Source: Lepisosteus oculatus (taxonomy: Eukaryota > Chordata > Actinopteri > Semionotiformes > Lepisosteidae). From it: 64,000 bases of DNA. The DNA is taken from assembly GCF_040954835.1 (NCBI RefSeq), contig NC_090706.1, positions 36,217,148 to 36,281,147 of the forward strand. Direction: 5' to 3'. Both the position numbers and the translations under genes were made by a program. The notes beneath the pieces are model-generated. The model saw nothing but the letters and a program-made list of their open reading frames with translations. It ran no database searches and had not been told where the DNA came from. Positions 26,909 through 40,175 of the stretch are shown piece by piece; the stretch's first letter is position 1, and every line of letters starts with the position of its first letter.

Positions 26909-29900
26909 ATGCACACCAGTCCTTCCTCCTCTTTATTGTTGTGCGTGTTGTGCATTTGTCTTCAGCAGGGAAGATGCGAATACATTTTAAAAAGAAGCTC
27001 TTTTAAATCTACCAAGGTGAGTGCGATATGAAACACGGCACCGACCCTCGCAACACTTGCAACTGACAAGACCCGCATTGCTACAGTAAATGTGTTTCAA
27101 GACAAGCGTGTGACCAACAGTTGTAAGCATAATAGATTCATTTGTTTTTATTTACAGGTTGTATTCGCGTTCCTTTGTTACCTCCGGCGTGGTGCATTTT
27201 GCTAGATATAAAGTCTTTTCGCCTCTCTCTTCAGGTGATGCGGAGACGGGTCACCTGAAGAAAGTTCCGGAGAAGACACTAACTGTCCAAATGTTGCAGG
27301 TCATCGGTTTCTCCTGGGAGAACTGCGGCCAAGCCAAAGACCCGGCGGTGATGAAGAGTCTGGCGTTGTCGCCGGATCCCATTTCTATTCCCGGGGACCT
27401 GAAAGCCAGCGCGGCGGGTTCGACAGCAGTAGCGCTTACCTCTCCGCTGGCCGTGAGTACGGGGGCTGGGGAAGAGAGAGCAAGCATGCTTTCAGAGAAT
27501 GTGTTACCCATCCAGCATCAAAAACTGAAGGAAAAGCATTAATCAGTATCTACCCAAGAATATTAACGTGTCAAATACACTGCACCATGATGCTATTACT
27601 TCTGGGGTACTGGTGTTAGCAGTGCGCCATATACCATTGCGTCTCCTGTATATATTTATTTAATTTGAAGAATTTAAATACTCTTGTCGATACAATGACT
27701 TTCGTTTCTTTTCAGCCAGAGCAAAAATCAAAAGGCTTTCACTTATATATGATGTTTCCAAAATGCTTTTCGGACTCCTCTCGTGTTAGTTGCAGGTGTC
27801 GATGTTACTGGTTGCAAGGTAACGTTTACGTGTATAGTGTGCTGCAAAGTCTCAGTTATTTTATAAGACGGGAATCTCCATAAGGTGAAGGTTAAATTTA
27901 AAAGACTATTTTATCGTATCTATAAATCACTTATCTTTAATGCCTGCTCTTTTACAAAGTACTGTTCTTTAGGAGGGATAAATGAGGTAATGTTTGTTTT
28001 TACACATTGAGTACATAACACTGGAAAATAGCCATACATTTTGAATGTGACTATTCACTCTCACACGTAACGCCAATGTGTGTCTTTTTATATATAAGGA
28101 ACATTAACCTTGGGTTGAGATCGAAGGGACTCTGAAACTCAAAAACCCTGGAGTGTAATAAGATATTAATGAAAACAAATTATGCTGGTTTAAAGACCTG
28201 AACCAGGATTGCCAATCTCACATGCTAGCTGAAAGTGTCTCAGTTCTACTTTTATTTCTTTAAGTCGTAGTGTGCACATTACAAACTAAATCCATTCATG
28301 TCAGGATGTTACCTGCATTCTTGCTTTTAAGAATAAATAAATGCTTATAGGGATCTAAAACGAATTCTGATATCCTATAATTTCACGGTTTCTTCTGTTG
28401 TATCAAAGTTCAACAGAACAGTCAAGAACGTTGGTCATGAATCTTTTATTTCTAGAGCTATAAAACCATAGGCTTTATGTTGTTGGCATTATACAGTACC
28501 CTCTTAGACGATCCATTATATGTTTTATGTAGCCTACCTTACACCTTATAACAAAATTCAAAATCCAGCTTTCGACTACAGTGTTTTTACTATTCAAACC
28601 TTAAAAACCTGTTATAAGTTAAAATCAGAAACTGTATGGTCATACTGTATGTTATATGAGCAATCTACAGTATTGAGACTTTAATGGCTTCTGATGTAAC
28701 CCAAGGAAGTCATATGATACATTCCGTTTAGGATACCAAGGAACAAAACTGTCAACTAGAAAAATTGCAAACATGCTGCTACAAGGAAGTAACTTTTTTT
28801 GATGAAAAAGTTCAGTGTTCCATGAACAGTTTAGTTTCATTCTGTATACACTAACACACCACTGGGAAATTCCAGTGGTGAAATTATGGTTTTGTTTGCA
28901 GTGCTTGAAGCCCAGAACATTAAAATAAAAAGCTTAGCATGCAATGCATATGAATATAAAAAGGGTGCTAAGAGCTCGATCTCATCCAGCCAAAATACCC
29001 ACTATGTTTTTTTGAAAGAAGCCAGTGTATCTCCTACAGAACTATGGCTGAGTAGCCTTTCTCAAAACACCCACAATGCTTTGTGTAAAAACAAAATGTT
29101 TCGTTTTCTTCGTTTAAAATGCTCTTCCTAGTACTTTACATTTCTGCTCTCTGGATTGTGTTTGAATATTGATTCAAAAAAAATCCATTGGTTTGACTTT
29201 ATGACAGTGACTTTTGACAAATGTTTTATATATAACTGTAAAATAGGTCAAAACATTCTAGAGAAGAAAATATTAGGGGTCTTCTTGTATGTTTTAACTT
29301 TTGTCATAACAATAGACTTCTTACAAGTACTGTGTTGCAATAATTCCCCAGTAGTTGCATTGACACTAGTATATAAATGTGTACGTGTGTAATATAGCAG
29401 TCATAATCCATGACCTGTTCTTTCTAAACCTAGCTCTAAGGAATTGTTTTAATTATTAAGTTGTTAGTGTGTAAAGAACCCACTCCAACAATCATATCCT
29501 TAATACTTTAGAACATATGGATTTGTAAAGTCAGATTTGCATTGCCAGATACATAATACAATTAACAATAATCAATAGAAACAATAATCTAGTAATTGAT
29601 CCCAGTGACCCTAGTTTTATGAGCAGAAAATTCTGTATATACGGTTTTGTCTGCTTCTACATGGTGGAAACTCAAAGAATGTTGAAAAATAGCCAAACTT
29701 TCATTTTAGTAGATGTAAAACCTATGTGCAAAACATTTTCTTTTTTAGTTTGGTCTTTGCATCTTTGTTTTTATGTCAGAAATGCTTTCTGATAAAAGTC
29801 TTAGAAGTACCATGGATTATTCTGTTATTCTCTGTGTGATTAAGGTTGAAATGTTCCTGACGTTGGCATGCAGTAGGTGTTATACAGGTTTTAGCATGTT

Positions 29901-32900
29901 GTTGTTGAACAGAAACTGGTAAGTCACAAGTTTCATAAGGTCTCATAGTCACTCTGGATGAGCTGTCGAACCATTGTCAAGTGACATACTGAAGAATGTT
30001 AGTTTTCCTTTCAAGAAAATCGACTGTGGTGATAGCATGTGTAAAAATGCACTTAATCTTTGATTTCCGGAGCTTGGTTAAAAACAAATTAAGACATAAT
30101 AAGGTGTAATTGAATTAGACTGATTTATTAACTCACCTGTCTGAGGTGTGCTTAAATGACGATATTTATACTTGAGAGCAGATTAGGTGGGTTAGGGGTT
30201 GACATCCTCCCAAATTAAGTATGTATTAGAGTAAGAGTTTGAATTTTTAATTCACAGAAGGAAACCGGTAAAAAACACTGCTGTTTTGTGGAAGATTTAA
30301 AGTTGCTTGAGTGGCTTTTTTTAAAGAGGCCTAATCTAATCTTATGTTTATATGTTTCTAATTGGTCATGATGTAGTATTTGAGATGACAATTTTATGTG
30401 CTGGGAATTTTGAAACAAATTTCTTTTTAATGCATTCCCTTTCCTCATTATTTGCAAGGTATTATTGTATTATTTGAGAAAGTGTTAACGATAGCTTACA
30501 AAAAAAAAACACATTTTCCTAAGTACAGATATTTGTGTCTCTGTCACAGCTTGGATGGAAACAGCACTTAAGGTTTTCTTACGTAAGGTAATGGGCTACT
30601 TGAGTTCACATCATGTTCTTATCAGCAGTCACATGAATAAATGTGGAAAATGCAAGAAAAGCTAAGAGTTCCAACTGAGAATCACATGCTCCCCTCCTGT
30701 TAAGGGTTATATCGGTAAAATGTGTTGCATTTATATTGTTAGTTTATACCACAAAGTTAAACTTTTTTCCTCCTGCTCAGATATAAAACAGAGTCACCCT
30801 TTTAGGAAGACACTAAAACGCCTTCTTAAAACTGTTTCAAAATCTGAAATTTAAAAATAATAAGTGTGCTAATGTTGTCGCGTTTGGAATTTGTAGCTTA
30901 TAGCTAAGGGGCTTTGGATTTGTAGGAGAAAGTGGGTAATGATACAGTACAAGGCCATAATGAATGGCTACGGTTGCTCTGGCAGGAACTCTTGAATGTC
31001 ACCTATCTTTTTCTCCAATTCAGGATTGTATTCTGCCGCGTGCAAAATTAGTGAAAGACTCAGCGTAAGACTAAGGGACTTTGAGTTCATTTTTGTTGAT
31101 CTACAAACATAACTCAAAACTCATTGTGCTCTCTTAATATTTACGTTGCCATTGTGGTGTCATTCCTGTTTTTGTCTTTAATGTCTTCTCATTTGTGTGC
31201 CATTGATGCACAGAGTCTTGGAATACACTATTTGCTGTATAAAATAACATCATTATCAATGTGTGTGCAAGTGGAGTTGTGTCATACCCAAGTCTTATGG
31301 AATACTGTTCGAACAGAAGCTGAAAATGGATTGGTTGTGTTACATCAGTGTTCATGATTTTTTTTTTCCCCTCAGGTCAATCTGACTGTGGAGAAAGAAG
31401 TATATGGGGTTTGGGTGAAGGTACCCTGTGTGGAAGAGATTGGGAGCTGTGATTACACTGACGTCTGTCAACTTTTGGACAAGGCGATTCCCCCAGGCCA
31501 GGCCTGTCCAGAGCCCCTGCACACCTATGGCATTCCCTGCCACTGCCCTTTCAAGGCTGTGAGTTCATCACATTGGTCATAAAAGAAGCACAAGCTCTTA
31601 TAGAGATATTTTTTGAGCCCAGGGCTGTATCAAAATTACATACAGTGGGGTCCCAACGTTCATGAGGGCTTGGTGTAGCCATCTGTCCTGAACAGCCTAA
31701 GTCGCATCGCATAATGTAATAAAGTCTATAGTTTGAATGGTTTAAAGGCAAAAGTAACTCTCCCTTCCATGATAATTAACGTGCTAGTGCACTGGGTTTA
31801 AGTTAATGTAAATAACATTGATCAACTAAAAGAAACAACGGCAAGCACAAGCTTATAGTAATCAATTAAAATAAACAACAGGAACCCCTCTTCTGCATCC
31901 AGCCATCACTTTCTCAGCCTGAATCCGTGATTAGCACCCACTATAATAAAATGGGCAAAAACATGGTAGTCGTCTCCAGCCTGTGATTTCCCACACTGCT
32001 GACCCAGAGCCTGGAGCGTTCGTTACAATATGAAAACAATCTACAATCCTATTTTTTTGCGCCTCTAATATGAATGTTGCAGTTACGCTATGACTCGGTT
32101 TCCAGCTCTGCCCAAATTTAAATTGGTGAATGTTAAATTTGCAGACACTGAGAACCTACTGTATATGTAATTTGCTAGTCTTTTTCTGAAATTTTTATAA
32201 ACTTGTTCTTAAAAAGGCTTTTAAATATCATATTTTAAAGGAAAATGCAACTTTAAAAATTTGGAAGAGCACAGTTGCACCACAAACTGTCAGCACTCTG
32301 TTTGTCAACCACAAAATCATGTCACAAGAAATCTTTTGCAACTTATCTACAAATGCGACTTCTCTAAGGATTCCCAGAATATTATTGAATAAAGGCTGAT
32401 CTTTATGACGGAAGCCTTAAATGTCAAAAGTAAATATTACTAAGCAAAATTTTGTAATAATATTGTTTTTGTTAAACTAATCTACATGTAAATGTTTAAC
32501 TGTGTTGTTTCTCATATTATTAATTGTTTTGAGTTTAAGTTTTTAAGATACTTAAAGGTGGACCAATAGGTTTTGCTACTGACACTGCTTAATCACCTGT
32601 ATATCTATACTTGCTATGTGTACTTGGTATCTATACTATATCATATTAAGCCTTGGAAGACTCACTTTCCCAATTCATTTATAGTCTCAGAAAGAAAGAT
32701 TGTATATGTCTATTAAGTAGAGTATATATTGGTGAATTTTGTTTATGTTCACATTTTCATTTAGACTTAAAAATATATAAATATAAGAATAGCATTTTTC
32801 AAATAAGAAATTGTAGAAATGTTATTCTCTTAGAAGTGGCCTGGTCAGCAGGACAGGTCAATGGATTCAAAGTCAATCAAGCATTTAAAATGATCTGTCA

Positions 32901-33298
32901 TATTTCTAATTCTGAAATTTCAGACTCCTTAAGGTTATTGTCACGAATTTACTTGGTTGATGCTTTTATGCAAGGCATCTCATATCTGTATTCAAATAAT
33001 CTTTGAAATCTGAGGGAAGCATCTGGCTTAGAACTGTACTATTCTGCCTTCCGGTTACAGGTCCGGAACCCTACCTGTTACACCATAATTGTGCAAATCT
33101 GACCTGCATTTCTGAATTTTTCTTTTTTTTTTTCCCCCAAAGGGAGACTATACATTGCCAGAGACTGACTTTTACTTGCCCAATGTGGACCTTCCCTACT
33201 GGCTGACAAATGGAAATTACAGAGTTGAAGGCGTCCTGGGAAACAGTGGGCTGGAACTTGGCTGTCTGAAAGTGACGTTTTCTATACACTCCAACTAA
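26909..33298 (+). CDS. gm2a: Ganglioside GM2 activator (ML-domain lipid-transfer protein), 4 coding exons
   Basis: GM2A is the lysosomal cofactor that lifts GM2 ganglioside out of membranes and presents it to beta-hexosaminidase A. Exons: 26909-27016 (36 codons: Met, then a hydrophobic signal core LLLCVLCICL), about 27300-27452 (51 codons, FSWENC, then DPAV and SPDPISIPG), 31376-31558 (61 codons, VWVKVPC, GSCDYTDVC, YGIPCHCPFK) and 33143-33298 (51 codons plus TAA, LPETDFYLPNVDLP, WLTNGNYRVE). All junctions are phase 0, and exon 3 has the same 183-nt length as I recall for human GM2A. All eight family cysteines are present. The product is about 199 residues (human 193). An NLT glycosylation sequon opens exon 3. 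The start codon has A at -3. The start of exon 2 is uncertain: a stronger-looking acceptor after 27234 would give the wrong phase, whereas 27300 follows a CTAAC branch-point-like site and keeps frame. Acidic overall (hand count about -6 after the signal). A paralogue follows 3.1 kb downstream. Confidence 0.9.
28857..28880. repeat. Small perfect hairpin in gm2a intron 2
   Basis: CACCACTGG / CCAGTGGTG arms of 9 bp around a 6-nt loop. Probably incidental. Confidence 0.8.
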
Positions 33299-34588
33299 TG
33301 CTCAACGTGCTTTCACTGATTGCCTCGATCTGCAATATTAATGGACCTGCATGCTTTCTTTAATCTTTACAATTGCATACAGAAGCTAACACATGTTGCA
33401 TTGACCAAGCTAAGTATTGCAGGCCAGTAAGAATAACTGAAATAACAGTTCAGTAACGCTTGTGGTCTTTGAGGGCTGAAGTCGTCCTTCAAAGTCTTAA
33501 GAAAGAAAGGGCGGCTCAGCAGAGAAATTTGGTTCTGCTGCAGCTGTAATTAAATATTTTGCATCTTTGACACGTCTGATTGCCAAGATTGTTAACATAT
33601 GAAACTACAGATGGTGGCTGACAAATTTTCTTAAATGAAAGTTTGAGCTTGATTCTTCTTTCAATACACTCTTTTCCCTTTAAATGTTTAACTGATCATT
33701 TTTAAACGCTCAGGTGAAATTTGATTTTAATATTCTGCTTGGTTTACATTTTCAAAGGTTGAAGTATGATAGATAAAAAAAATCTAAACATTAACGGTAC
33801 GTTCTGTAAATATTTCTGCAGTAGGCTGAGGAAGTGTTTGAGAAATTATATAGCATTTGGAAAGCAGATCATTTTAAATTGTAATGCTTTATCTTTACAT
33901 TTATACTAATTCCGTAAACACAAATATTTGTATCATTTTTTGCAGTTTGTTTTGGTTGAAACCTTTAGCTTTTGTTTGTTGCCAAATGTGGCCTTCACTG
34001 GACAGACATCCATTTAAAATGGAGCTCAAATACTTGAAGGCTGTTTCGGAAATAATCTGAATAATATACTTATAGGATTCATTTAAAACGCAGATCACAG
34101 TTATGGGGGACTGTTGTTTTAAATGCAGCATTAATGGAGTATTTGTATACAGTATATAACCAATACCTTCCTGAGATGTAACGGAATTCCCAAGTCATAT
34201 AAAGTAGTAGTAGTAGAAGTTAAAAATACTAACTTAATATGAAAACAAGAATGCTATTCAGAAGAATTTTAAGATTAGGATTAAGGCTGCAACTGTATTT
34301 ATAACTGTTTATTGTAAAACTAACTATAAAAACATATTTTTATTGATTTATTTTGAGCGTGTGGTTTCATTGCTATTAAATTAAATAGTTTTTTAATTAC
34401 AAAATAAGATCAGGACCATAATAATGTAACACTGAATCAGAGTTTGTTTTGAAATTTTATCTTAATGTGCACTTTATCAGAATTTATTCTGTGTGAGATA
34501 AGTCACTTGTACTATTTTTTTCTGACTTGTTATCTGAATGTTTGCCTTTTGGTACATAAACAGTTGGCTGATACTAAAATCTCAATGC

Positions 34589-34594
34589 AATAAA
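34589..34594 (+). terminator. Polyadenylation signal AATAAA of gm2a
   Basis: AATAAA lies about 1.3 kb after the gm2a stop and is followed within 30 nt by a T/GT-rich stretch (TTTGTGTTGTACTG), as in vertebrate cleavage sites. It implies a 3' UTR from 33299 to about 34615. No open frame of note lies inside that stretch. Confidence 0.6.
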
Positions 34595-34615
34595 ATGTTT
34601 CTCTGTTTAATGCTT

Positions 34616-36357
34616 TGTGTTGTACTGACTGGCGTCTTATTTCTGGCTGTGTCATATGTAATCTTTTGTTCTTGTGTACATTATCCTTATTGAGTCAGAT
34701 AGTGCTAGTCAAACACTTAAATACCAAATGATTCTAGAGTTTGGCTTGGTCTATTTTCACTTAGAAGAAGATTTAGTCTATGAGTAAAGTTGGGAATTAT
34801 TGCTTTAACACTGCTTTGAAGTCCATTGGGTTGTATGTATATACAATAAAATACGTGCTCTTGGGTACCAATGTTTCCAAAATTAATAGCATTGAAAACA
34901 GCCACAGGAAATGTGTGCAAATCTTAACCCTTCTTCAAGCTTCAAGTTTTAAAGCTTTAAAAATGCCTCAATTACACATTAGCACAACCATTTAGTTGTG
35001 TCTGTTGTTGTGGACTAACTTGAGACATCTGAATACCTAAAAAATAATAAAATAGTTGATTTAGTGAATGTACTATAGATGGAAAATATATTAAAATGGA
35101 TTCCATCATAAAAATACATTTACTCTGAGAAACTGAATTTGTGATTGTAGCTGTAAAACTTTCCCTCTCCGGTTTTTTTGATATGCACAATTTAAAGTTT
35201 GATGTATCTGATCATATAGTTGTTCTTGATTTAATTTTGCCAATGTTATAATTCTTATTCTGCTTTGGTCATTTAACTCCAATTGATGCCCAATGTCTGT
35301 GGATATTTTATCTTACCAACTCAAATTTATCATGATAAAAACTATTTTGAATCAGGTTTATAGCATTAATAATATAGTGTGGCCTACATTTATACTGTAT
35401 TAACTTGGTGTAGCTTTTCAGTTTAAAGCTCCTCTTTTTTTCTTTTGTAAAAAAACATTTAGTCAAAGTCTTCATTAAGAGTGACTCGCATTCAAGACAA
35501 TGAAAATATGCGAGGTGGCAGGAGCATAAACTGCAGATATAAGTATTCAACCTCATGGCTTAAACAATACAACGTAAGGTGCAGATATCAGAACAATTCT
35601 GAGATTTATCACAGGCTTTACAGTGAAACAGTCAATATGAGTAAGGTCCAGAAATTATAGCAAGATCTAAAAATAAAATTGTGTCTTGGGGTCAAGCTCA
35701 TAGGTGGACACAGGTTGTACTGAACTGAAATTTCCATACCATTGTGATATTAGGATATATTCACAAGATTGGTAATGTTACTATTATGCTGTATGATAAC
35801 TGTAGATTTGTTAGGATGTATTAGTGTTTTGATTAAATTGGAGAAATCCTAATCATAGCTGAGTAATGCCACTACAATAAATGAAGTCAGTGAAGTCTTT
35901 TTGAAGTAAAACAGAGTAAATGTCCTTATGTTCAGTTGTGTTGCTGCTTCATGCTTTCTTGGGAATCATTAATCTACAGTCATGGTTCTACTTATCCTGA
36001 CTTAAATTTCACCATCATTTCACTCGCACACCTCGTGAGCCCCCTGAGGAATGGATAAGATAAAGCATGTTAACAGATCTACTTCTCAAGATTTTGTTTT
36101 ACTTTGCTTAAGTGAGTGAGAACTGTACTGGAGAAGGTTTTGTGAACGGAACGATGTGTCTCTGGTTTAAAACAAAACCACCTCAACAAAAGAAGGTGAT
36201 CAAGTTATCAATGGCAAATAAGAAAATGATAAAAAAAATAATTCTAGAGAAAATGGGAACCGAGAATAATTAAGTGCTTTGTGTGAACCAATGGGTGACA
36301 ATAAAAGAATAAAATTGTACGTATACTTGAGATACCCAAGGGTAAACAAGAATCAAG
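34616..36357. other. Intergenic spacer between the two gm2a genes
   Basis: AT-rich; no exon-like segment or recognised repeat. Confidence 0.5.
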
Positions 36358-36365
36358 GTATATAA
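36358..36365 (+). promoter_or_regulatory. TATA box of the gm2a-like paralogue
   Basis: TATATAAG lies about 55 nt upstream of the first ATG (36415), leaving room for a TSS near 36390 and a very short 5' UTR. The first gm2a copy shows no such element near its start. A TATA promoter would suit tissue-restricted or inducible expression, which is inference. Confidence 0.55.
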
Positions 36366-36414
36366 GGAGGTTTGTTGGAGTTCTTAGTATGTTCCCACCA
36401 GCATAAGACTGAAA

Positions 36415-38609
36415 ATGACTTCCCTGCGATTCACTGCTGTCCTGAGCATCTTCTGCTGCTTTCTCGCTTTTGGAAACACAGCTGAGGTAGGCCCGAGAAT
36501 GCTACCGGTAAGTGCTTTACTTGGGAATCAGATGGTGTATATACTGTAAGTGTAACTACATACTTACCATTTCACCAAACTTGAATGAAGTAAAATAAGG
36601 AGAGTTTTTTTTTTTGTAATTAACTATAACTTTCTGTGTGTCTTTCAATAAAAAAGTAATACCCTGTGAGTGAATAACATTTTTGTTCAGGTTAATTTAG
36701 TAAACCTGATTACAGTTTTTGCTCTTTTTTTTAATTTAGTTTAATTTTTTTTTTAAGTTAAGGGTTAATTCTCAGTGTCCTGTTTTCTCATTATAGTGGT
36801 ACACTGATTATATTATGGTCTGGGCTCTGTTGGAATAAAGTCTCCAATGTAAAGCACTTATTCCAAACTTTTATCTCCTAGACAAAAAGAATAAGGAAAT
36901 TACTTTATGTCTGCTTTTTTATTTCTGTTTTCATGTGTTTCTTTTTACTTGTGCACACCCCATCTCGTATATCTTTTCTTTTCTAAATATGGAATGATTC
37001 AAACCTAACCTTGGCTTAGGTTTAAACAGTGTTTATGAGTTATTGTGCTGTGAAATTGTATTAAAAATTAATTATTCATCTGTTTTCCCACTGTATTTCA
37101 GATTGACAAGTCAAATTCATCAAACTGGGCACATTGTGGACCCAAGAATGACCTTGTCATCAAAAATCTTAACTTCCCAAATACCATTTACGTACCTGGA
37201 TCCATCACAGTCTCTCTGTTGGGTGAACTGAAGGTGCCAATAGAAGCTCCTCTCCGAGTAAGAAAAAAACTACTTTGCTTTGACTTTGCATTTATCACCG
37301 TATAGCAATCATTTATTCTATATAAAGTGGTTACATTCTGGATCCAGTTGTCTATTAACTGTTTAAAGTAATTCAAATAAAAACATGCTTTTTAAATATA
37401 TTTGCAAGGTTTACCTAAATACTGAATTATTTGAAGGATCACTTGCGCTTCTCCAGAGATAGGCTATTGTGCTTTTTGTGTCTTTCCCCAAAAGGGGGCA
37501 GCACTTGAGATATTTCTTGTGCAAAAAAACAGCTTCTACAAGAAAGAAGATAATTAAATAACTTAAACGTGCTGTACTACTCGATTTCCAGCCCTATTTA
37601 TCTAAGTATTTATTAAACCTTCATAAGTTTTTCACTAGGTACTTCGTGGATATGGATATGCATATGTATGCTATATTGTCTGCCTAAATTCAACACACAT
37701 CTTATCCATGACTAATGAGGATATTGGTCTGTATTGTTTGCAAGGGACAACAAAACTGAACAATAGCCCTTGCAAACAGGCAGTGCCCCAGTCTCAGAAT
37801 TTTAATGCCAGGAGAAAGTTTCCTGAAAGTATTTCCATATATTTTCATAAAAGATTGAAGACCAAGCCAAGGCAATTTGAAGTGATGAATGTAAGTTTTA
37901 GCATTTTTACAAAAGCCCCTTGTTGAGCAGGTTAAAAGGATTTATATTTCTTGTTCCGTTCTTTCTAGATTGAGGTTCAAGTGAAGAAAAGGGCCGTCTG
38001 GTTTTGGATGAAAGTGCCTTGTTTGTTTAAGTATGGCAGTTGTACCTACCGTAACATTTGTGAGAAACTGAATAAGGTCTTTCCAGGAAATTCTTGCCCA
38101 TCCCGAATTGTGTCATATGGAGGGTCCTGCCGCTGCCCCATCAAACCAGTAAGCATAATCGCAATCTCCTGCTGTTTACTTACCTAGAAAGATATACCGT
38201 ATAAAAACTATTTTCAGTGAAATTGTAAATGTATAACAATGCAATTTTTCCAACTGCTTAAAAAAGTTGAACACGTTTGTCTTTTTAATGTCGAAAAGAA
38301 AAAATATTTCAGTTTGAGCCAACAAGAGAATCTGGGTGTTCATTTAGTAAAAAGAAAAAAAATAAAAAGTCCAGCCTGATTATATAAGGGATGCAAGGAG
38401 CACAAATATAGCAAATGAAGGAATTACATGTATTGTTTTTTTTTTTTTTCCAGGGTGTGCTGAATGTTCCTCCAACTACCTTTCACATCCCAAAAGTGAG
38501 ACTTCCTAGCTTTCTAGCTGGTGGCACTTACAAAGTCCAAATCAAAGCTATTAGTGGGAAGAAGGAGATTGTCTGTTTTCAGACTACAGTTTCAATGAAA
38601 TTAAAATAG
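36415..38609 (+). CDS. GM2 activator-like ML-domain protein, divergent tandem paralogue, 4 exons
   Basis: Exons: 36415-36507 (31 codons, signal peptide with core VLSIFCCFLAFG, donor GTAAGT; an alternative donor at 36487 also keeps frame), 37102-37257 (52 codons), 37969-38148 (60 codons) and 38454-38609 (51 codons plus TAG). All junctions are phase 0 with consensus GT-AG, matching gm2a. The 194-residue product keeps all eight GM2A-family cysteines (NWAHC; KVPC, GSC, NIC; NSC, SCRC; IVC) and the IPKVRLPSFLAGGTYKV strand that aligns with the LPNVDLP..WLTNGNYRV region of gm2a. It differs sharply in charge: about 25 Lys/Arg to 8 Asp/Glu in the mature part by hand count. An NSS sequon lies near the mature N-terminus. 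The family role is lipid binding in lysosome or secretions; the ligand here is unknown. It probably arose by tandem duplication of gm2a. Introns are far shorter than in gm2a. Confidence 0.88.
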
Positions 38610-38736
38610 TCATGTGTGTGGGGGGGGTTAATAATAACATGGAAAACCGTCTGTCTGCATGAATAAATCTATGAGCTAATCAATGAAGCGTCATACTGTT
38701 TAAATGACACAATGTATAAAAAAATTAAAATGTATG

Positions 38737-38742
38737 AATAAA
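38737..38742 (+). terminator. Polyadenylation signal of the gm2a-like gene
   Basis: AATAAA at 38737 in the context TGAATAAAAGCAATG; another AATAAA sits at 38662. Either gives a short 3' UTR of 60-150 nt. Confidence 0.5.
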
Positions 38743-39839
38743 AGCAATGTCATTGGCAAGCAACATCAACTGAGGTAATTTATTAAATGAAAAAAAGCCT
38801 TTGAGACATTGACTATACATCAAAAAGTCTAACTCGGGCTTCATATGTGTTGTCATTCTACTGAAACCAAAACTGTGGTCCTGCTGCCTCTGACAATGTT
38901 AAATGTCAAAACAAGTGGCTTTAAACTCTGCATATTATACTGACTGGCAGAATAAAGACAAATGCTTGAGCAAGACAATGTGTTATTAGATTCTTTTACA
39001 TATTTTCATTATCTCTCGGCAAGAGGATTTAATCATTAAAAAGTTCCTGAAAATACAGTATTCAAAAATCAATGCGTGCATTTTAATTCAGGTTTTCGAA
39101 AGGATCCAGGCAAATTGTGGGAGCAAACTAATGTGTTATACATTTTCAGAAAGCTACTTAATCCCAGCAAGAGGCACAAAAACTGTAGACAGGTCTACAA
39201 ATACACAGGCATATAGTACAGGGGTAATTTAAAGACACCGATCAATATACATTTAGCAGCATGTCTTTGTGAGGTAGCAGGGGAACCCACAAAAAACTGA
39301 GGAGAGCACAGTCTAGAATTTAAATTTCTTGTTTTACAATCTCTCCAGTGTACTCTGGAAAATTATAGTACATGTCACTTGCAAACATTTACTGTATGTG
39401 GGGTTATTGTTTTGTTGTGTTGCAGTAAGCTTTATATAAGATCATAACACACTTACTGTACATACTGGATTGTCAAAATATGTTAGGCACCCATTCCTGG
39501 CACAAAATCCCAAGAATGATGTTATAGAAAAGAATTAATTGAGTAATGACAAGGTGGTTAGTGTCCCTGCATCAGAATTCAGAGGTTCTTGTAGCCTTGG
39601 GCATATGTGTTTGGGGAAATTGCATGTTCTCATAATTGTGTTATTTTTTGCCAGGTGCTCCTGTTTGTGTAACATTCTGGATTTTAATCTCAATGAACGT
39701 GGTTTTACAATAAAGGTTGGAAAATATTTGCGAGGAATAAAAAAAAAACAATCTTCTGCATTGCTTCATTCATTAGTTGGTGAGGGCAGACGAACAGAAC
39801 AACCTTTGAGAATTAAATAAAATTAGAATATTGAAGAAA
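38743..39839. other. Intergenic DNA after the gm2a-like gene
   Basis: No gene signal; AT-rich sequence with short open frames only. Confidence 0.5.
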
Positions 39840-40175
39840 AATCATTTGTAAATAACCCCTTAGCTCAATACAAGTTCATTATGAGCTGGAGTCTAAACTG
39901 GCAGACACTGTACACAAGGAAGACCACACCTTGGAAAGATCCCTAGTGCATCACAGGACACACACACAAACACACACGGGACAGTTTAAAGACATTAGTC
40001 AACAAATACTGCATTTAGACTGTGAGAAGAAACTGGAACACCTAGAAAAACCCCATGTAGCCACAGGGAGAGTATGCAAACTCTACACAGATGGTATCCC
40101 AGGCCTCACTCGAACCCAGGAGTCAAGAGCTGTGAGGTAGCAATGCTCAGAAATCACCATGCCACTGTACTGTCC
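39840..40175 (-). mobile_element. tRNA-derived SINE, antisense, related to 17375-17690
   Basis: On the - strand it reads CTCACAGCTCTTGACTCC, GGGTTCGAG (B box), AGAGTTTGCATACTCTCCC, TTCTTCTCACAGTCTAAATG and TGTGATGCACTAGG, in the same order as the + copy at 17375. A (CA)n-like run at 39957-39978 is part of it. It lies between the gm2a-like gene and ccdc69. Confidence 0.7.
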
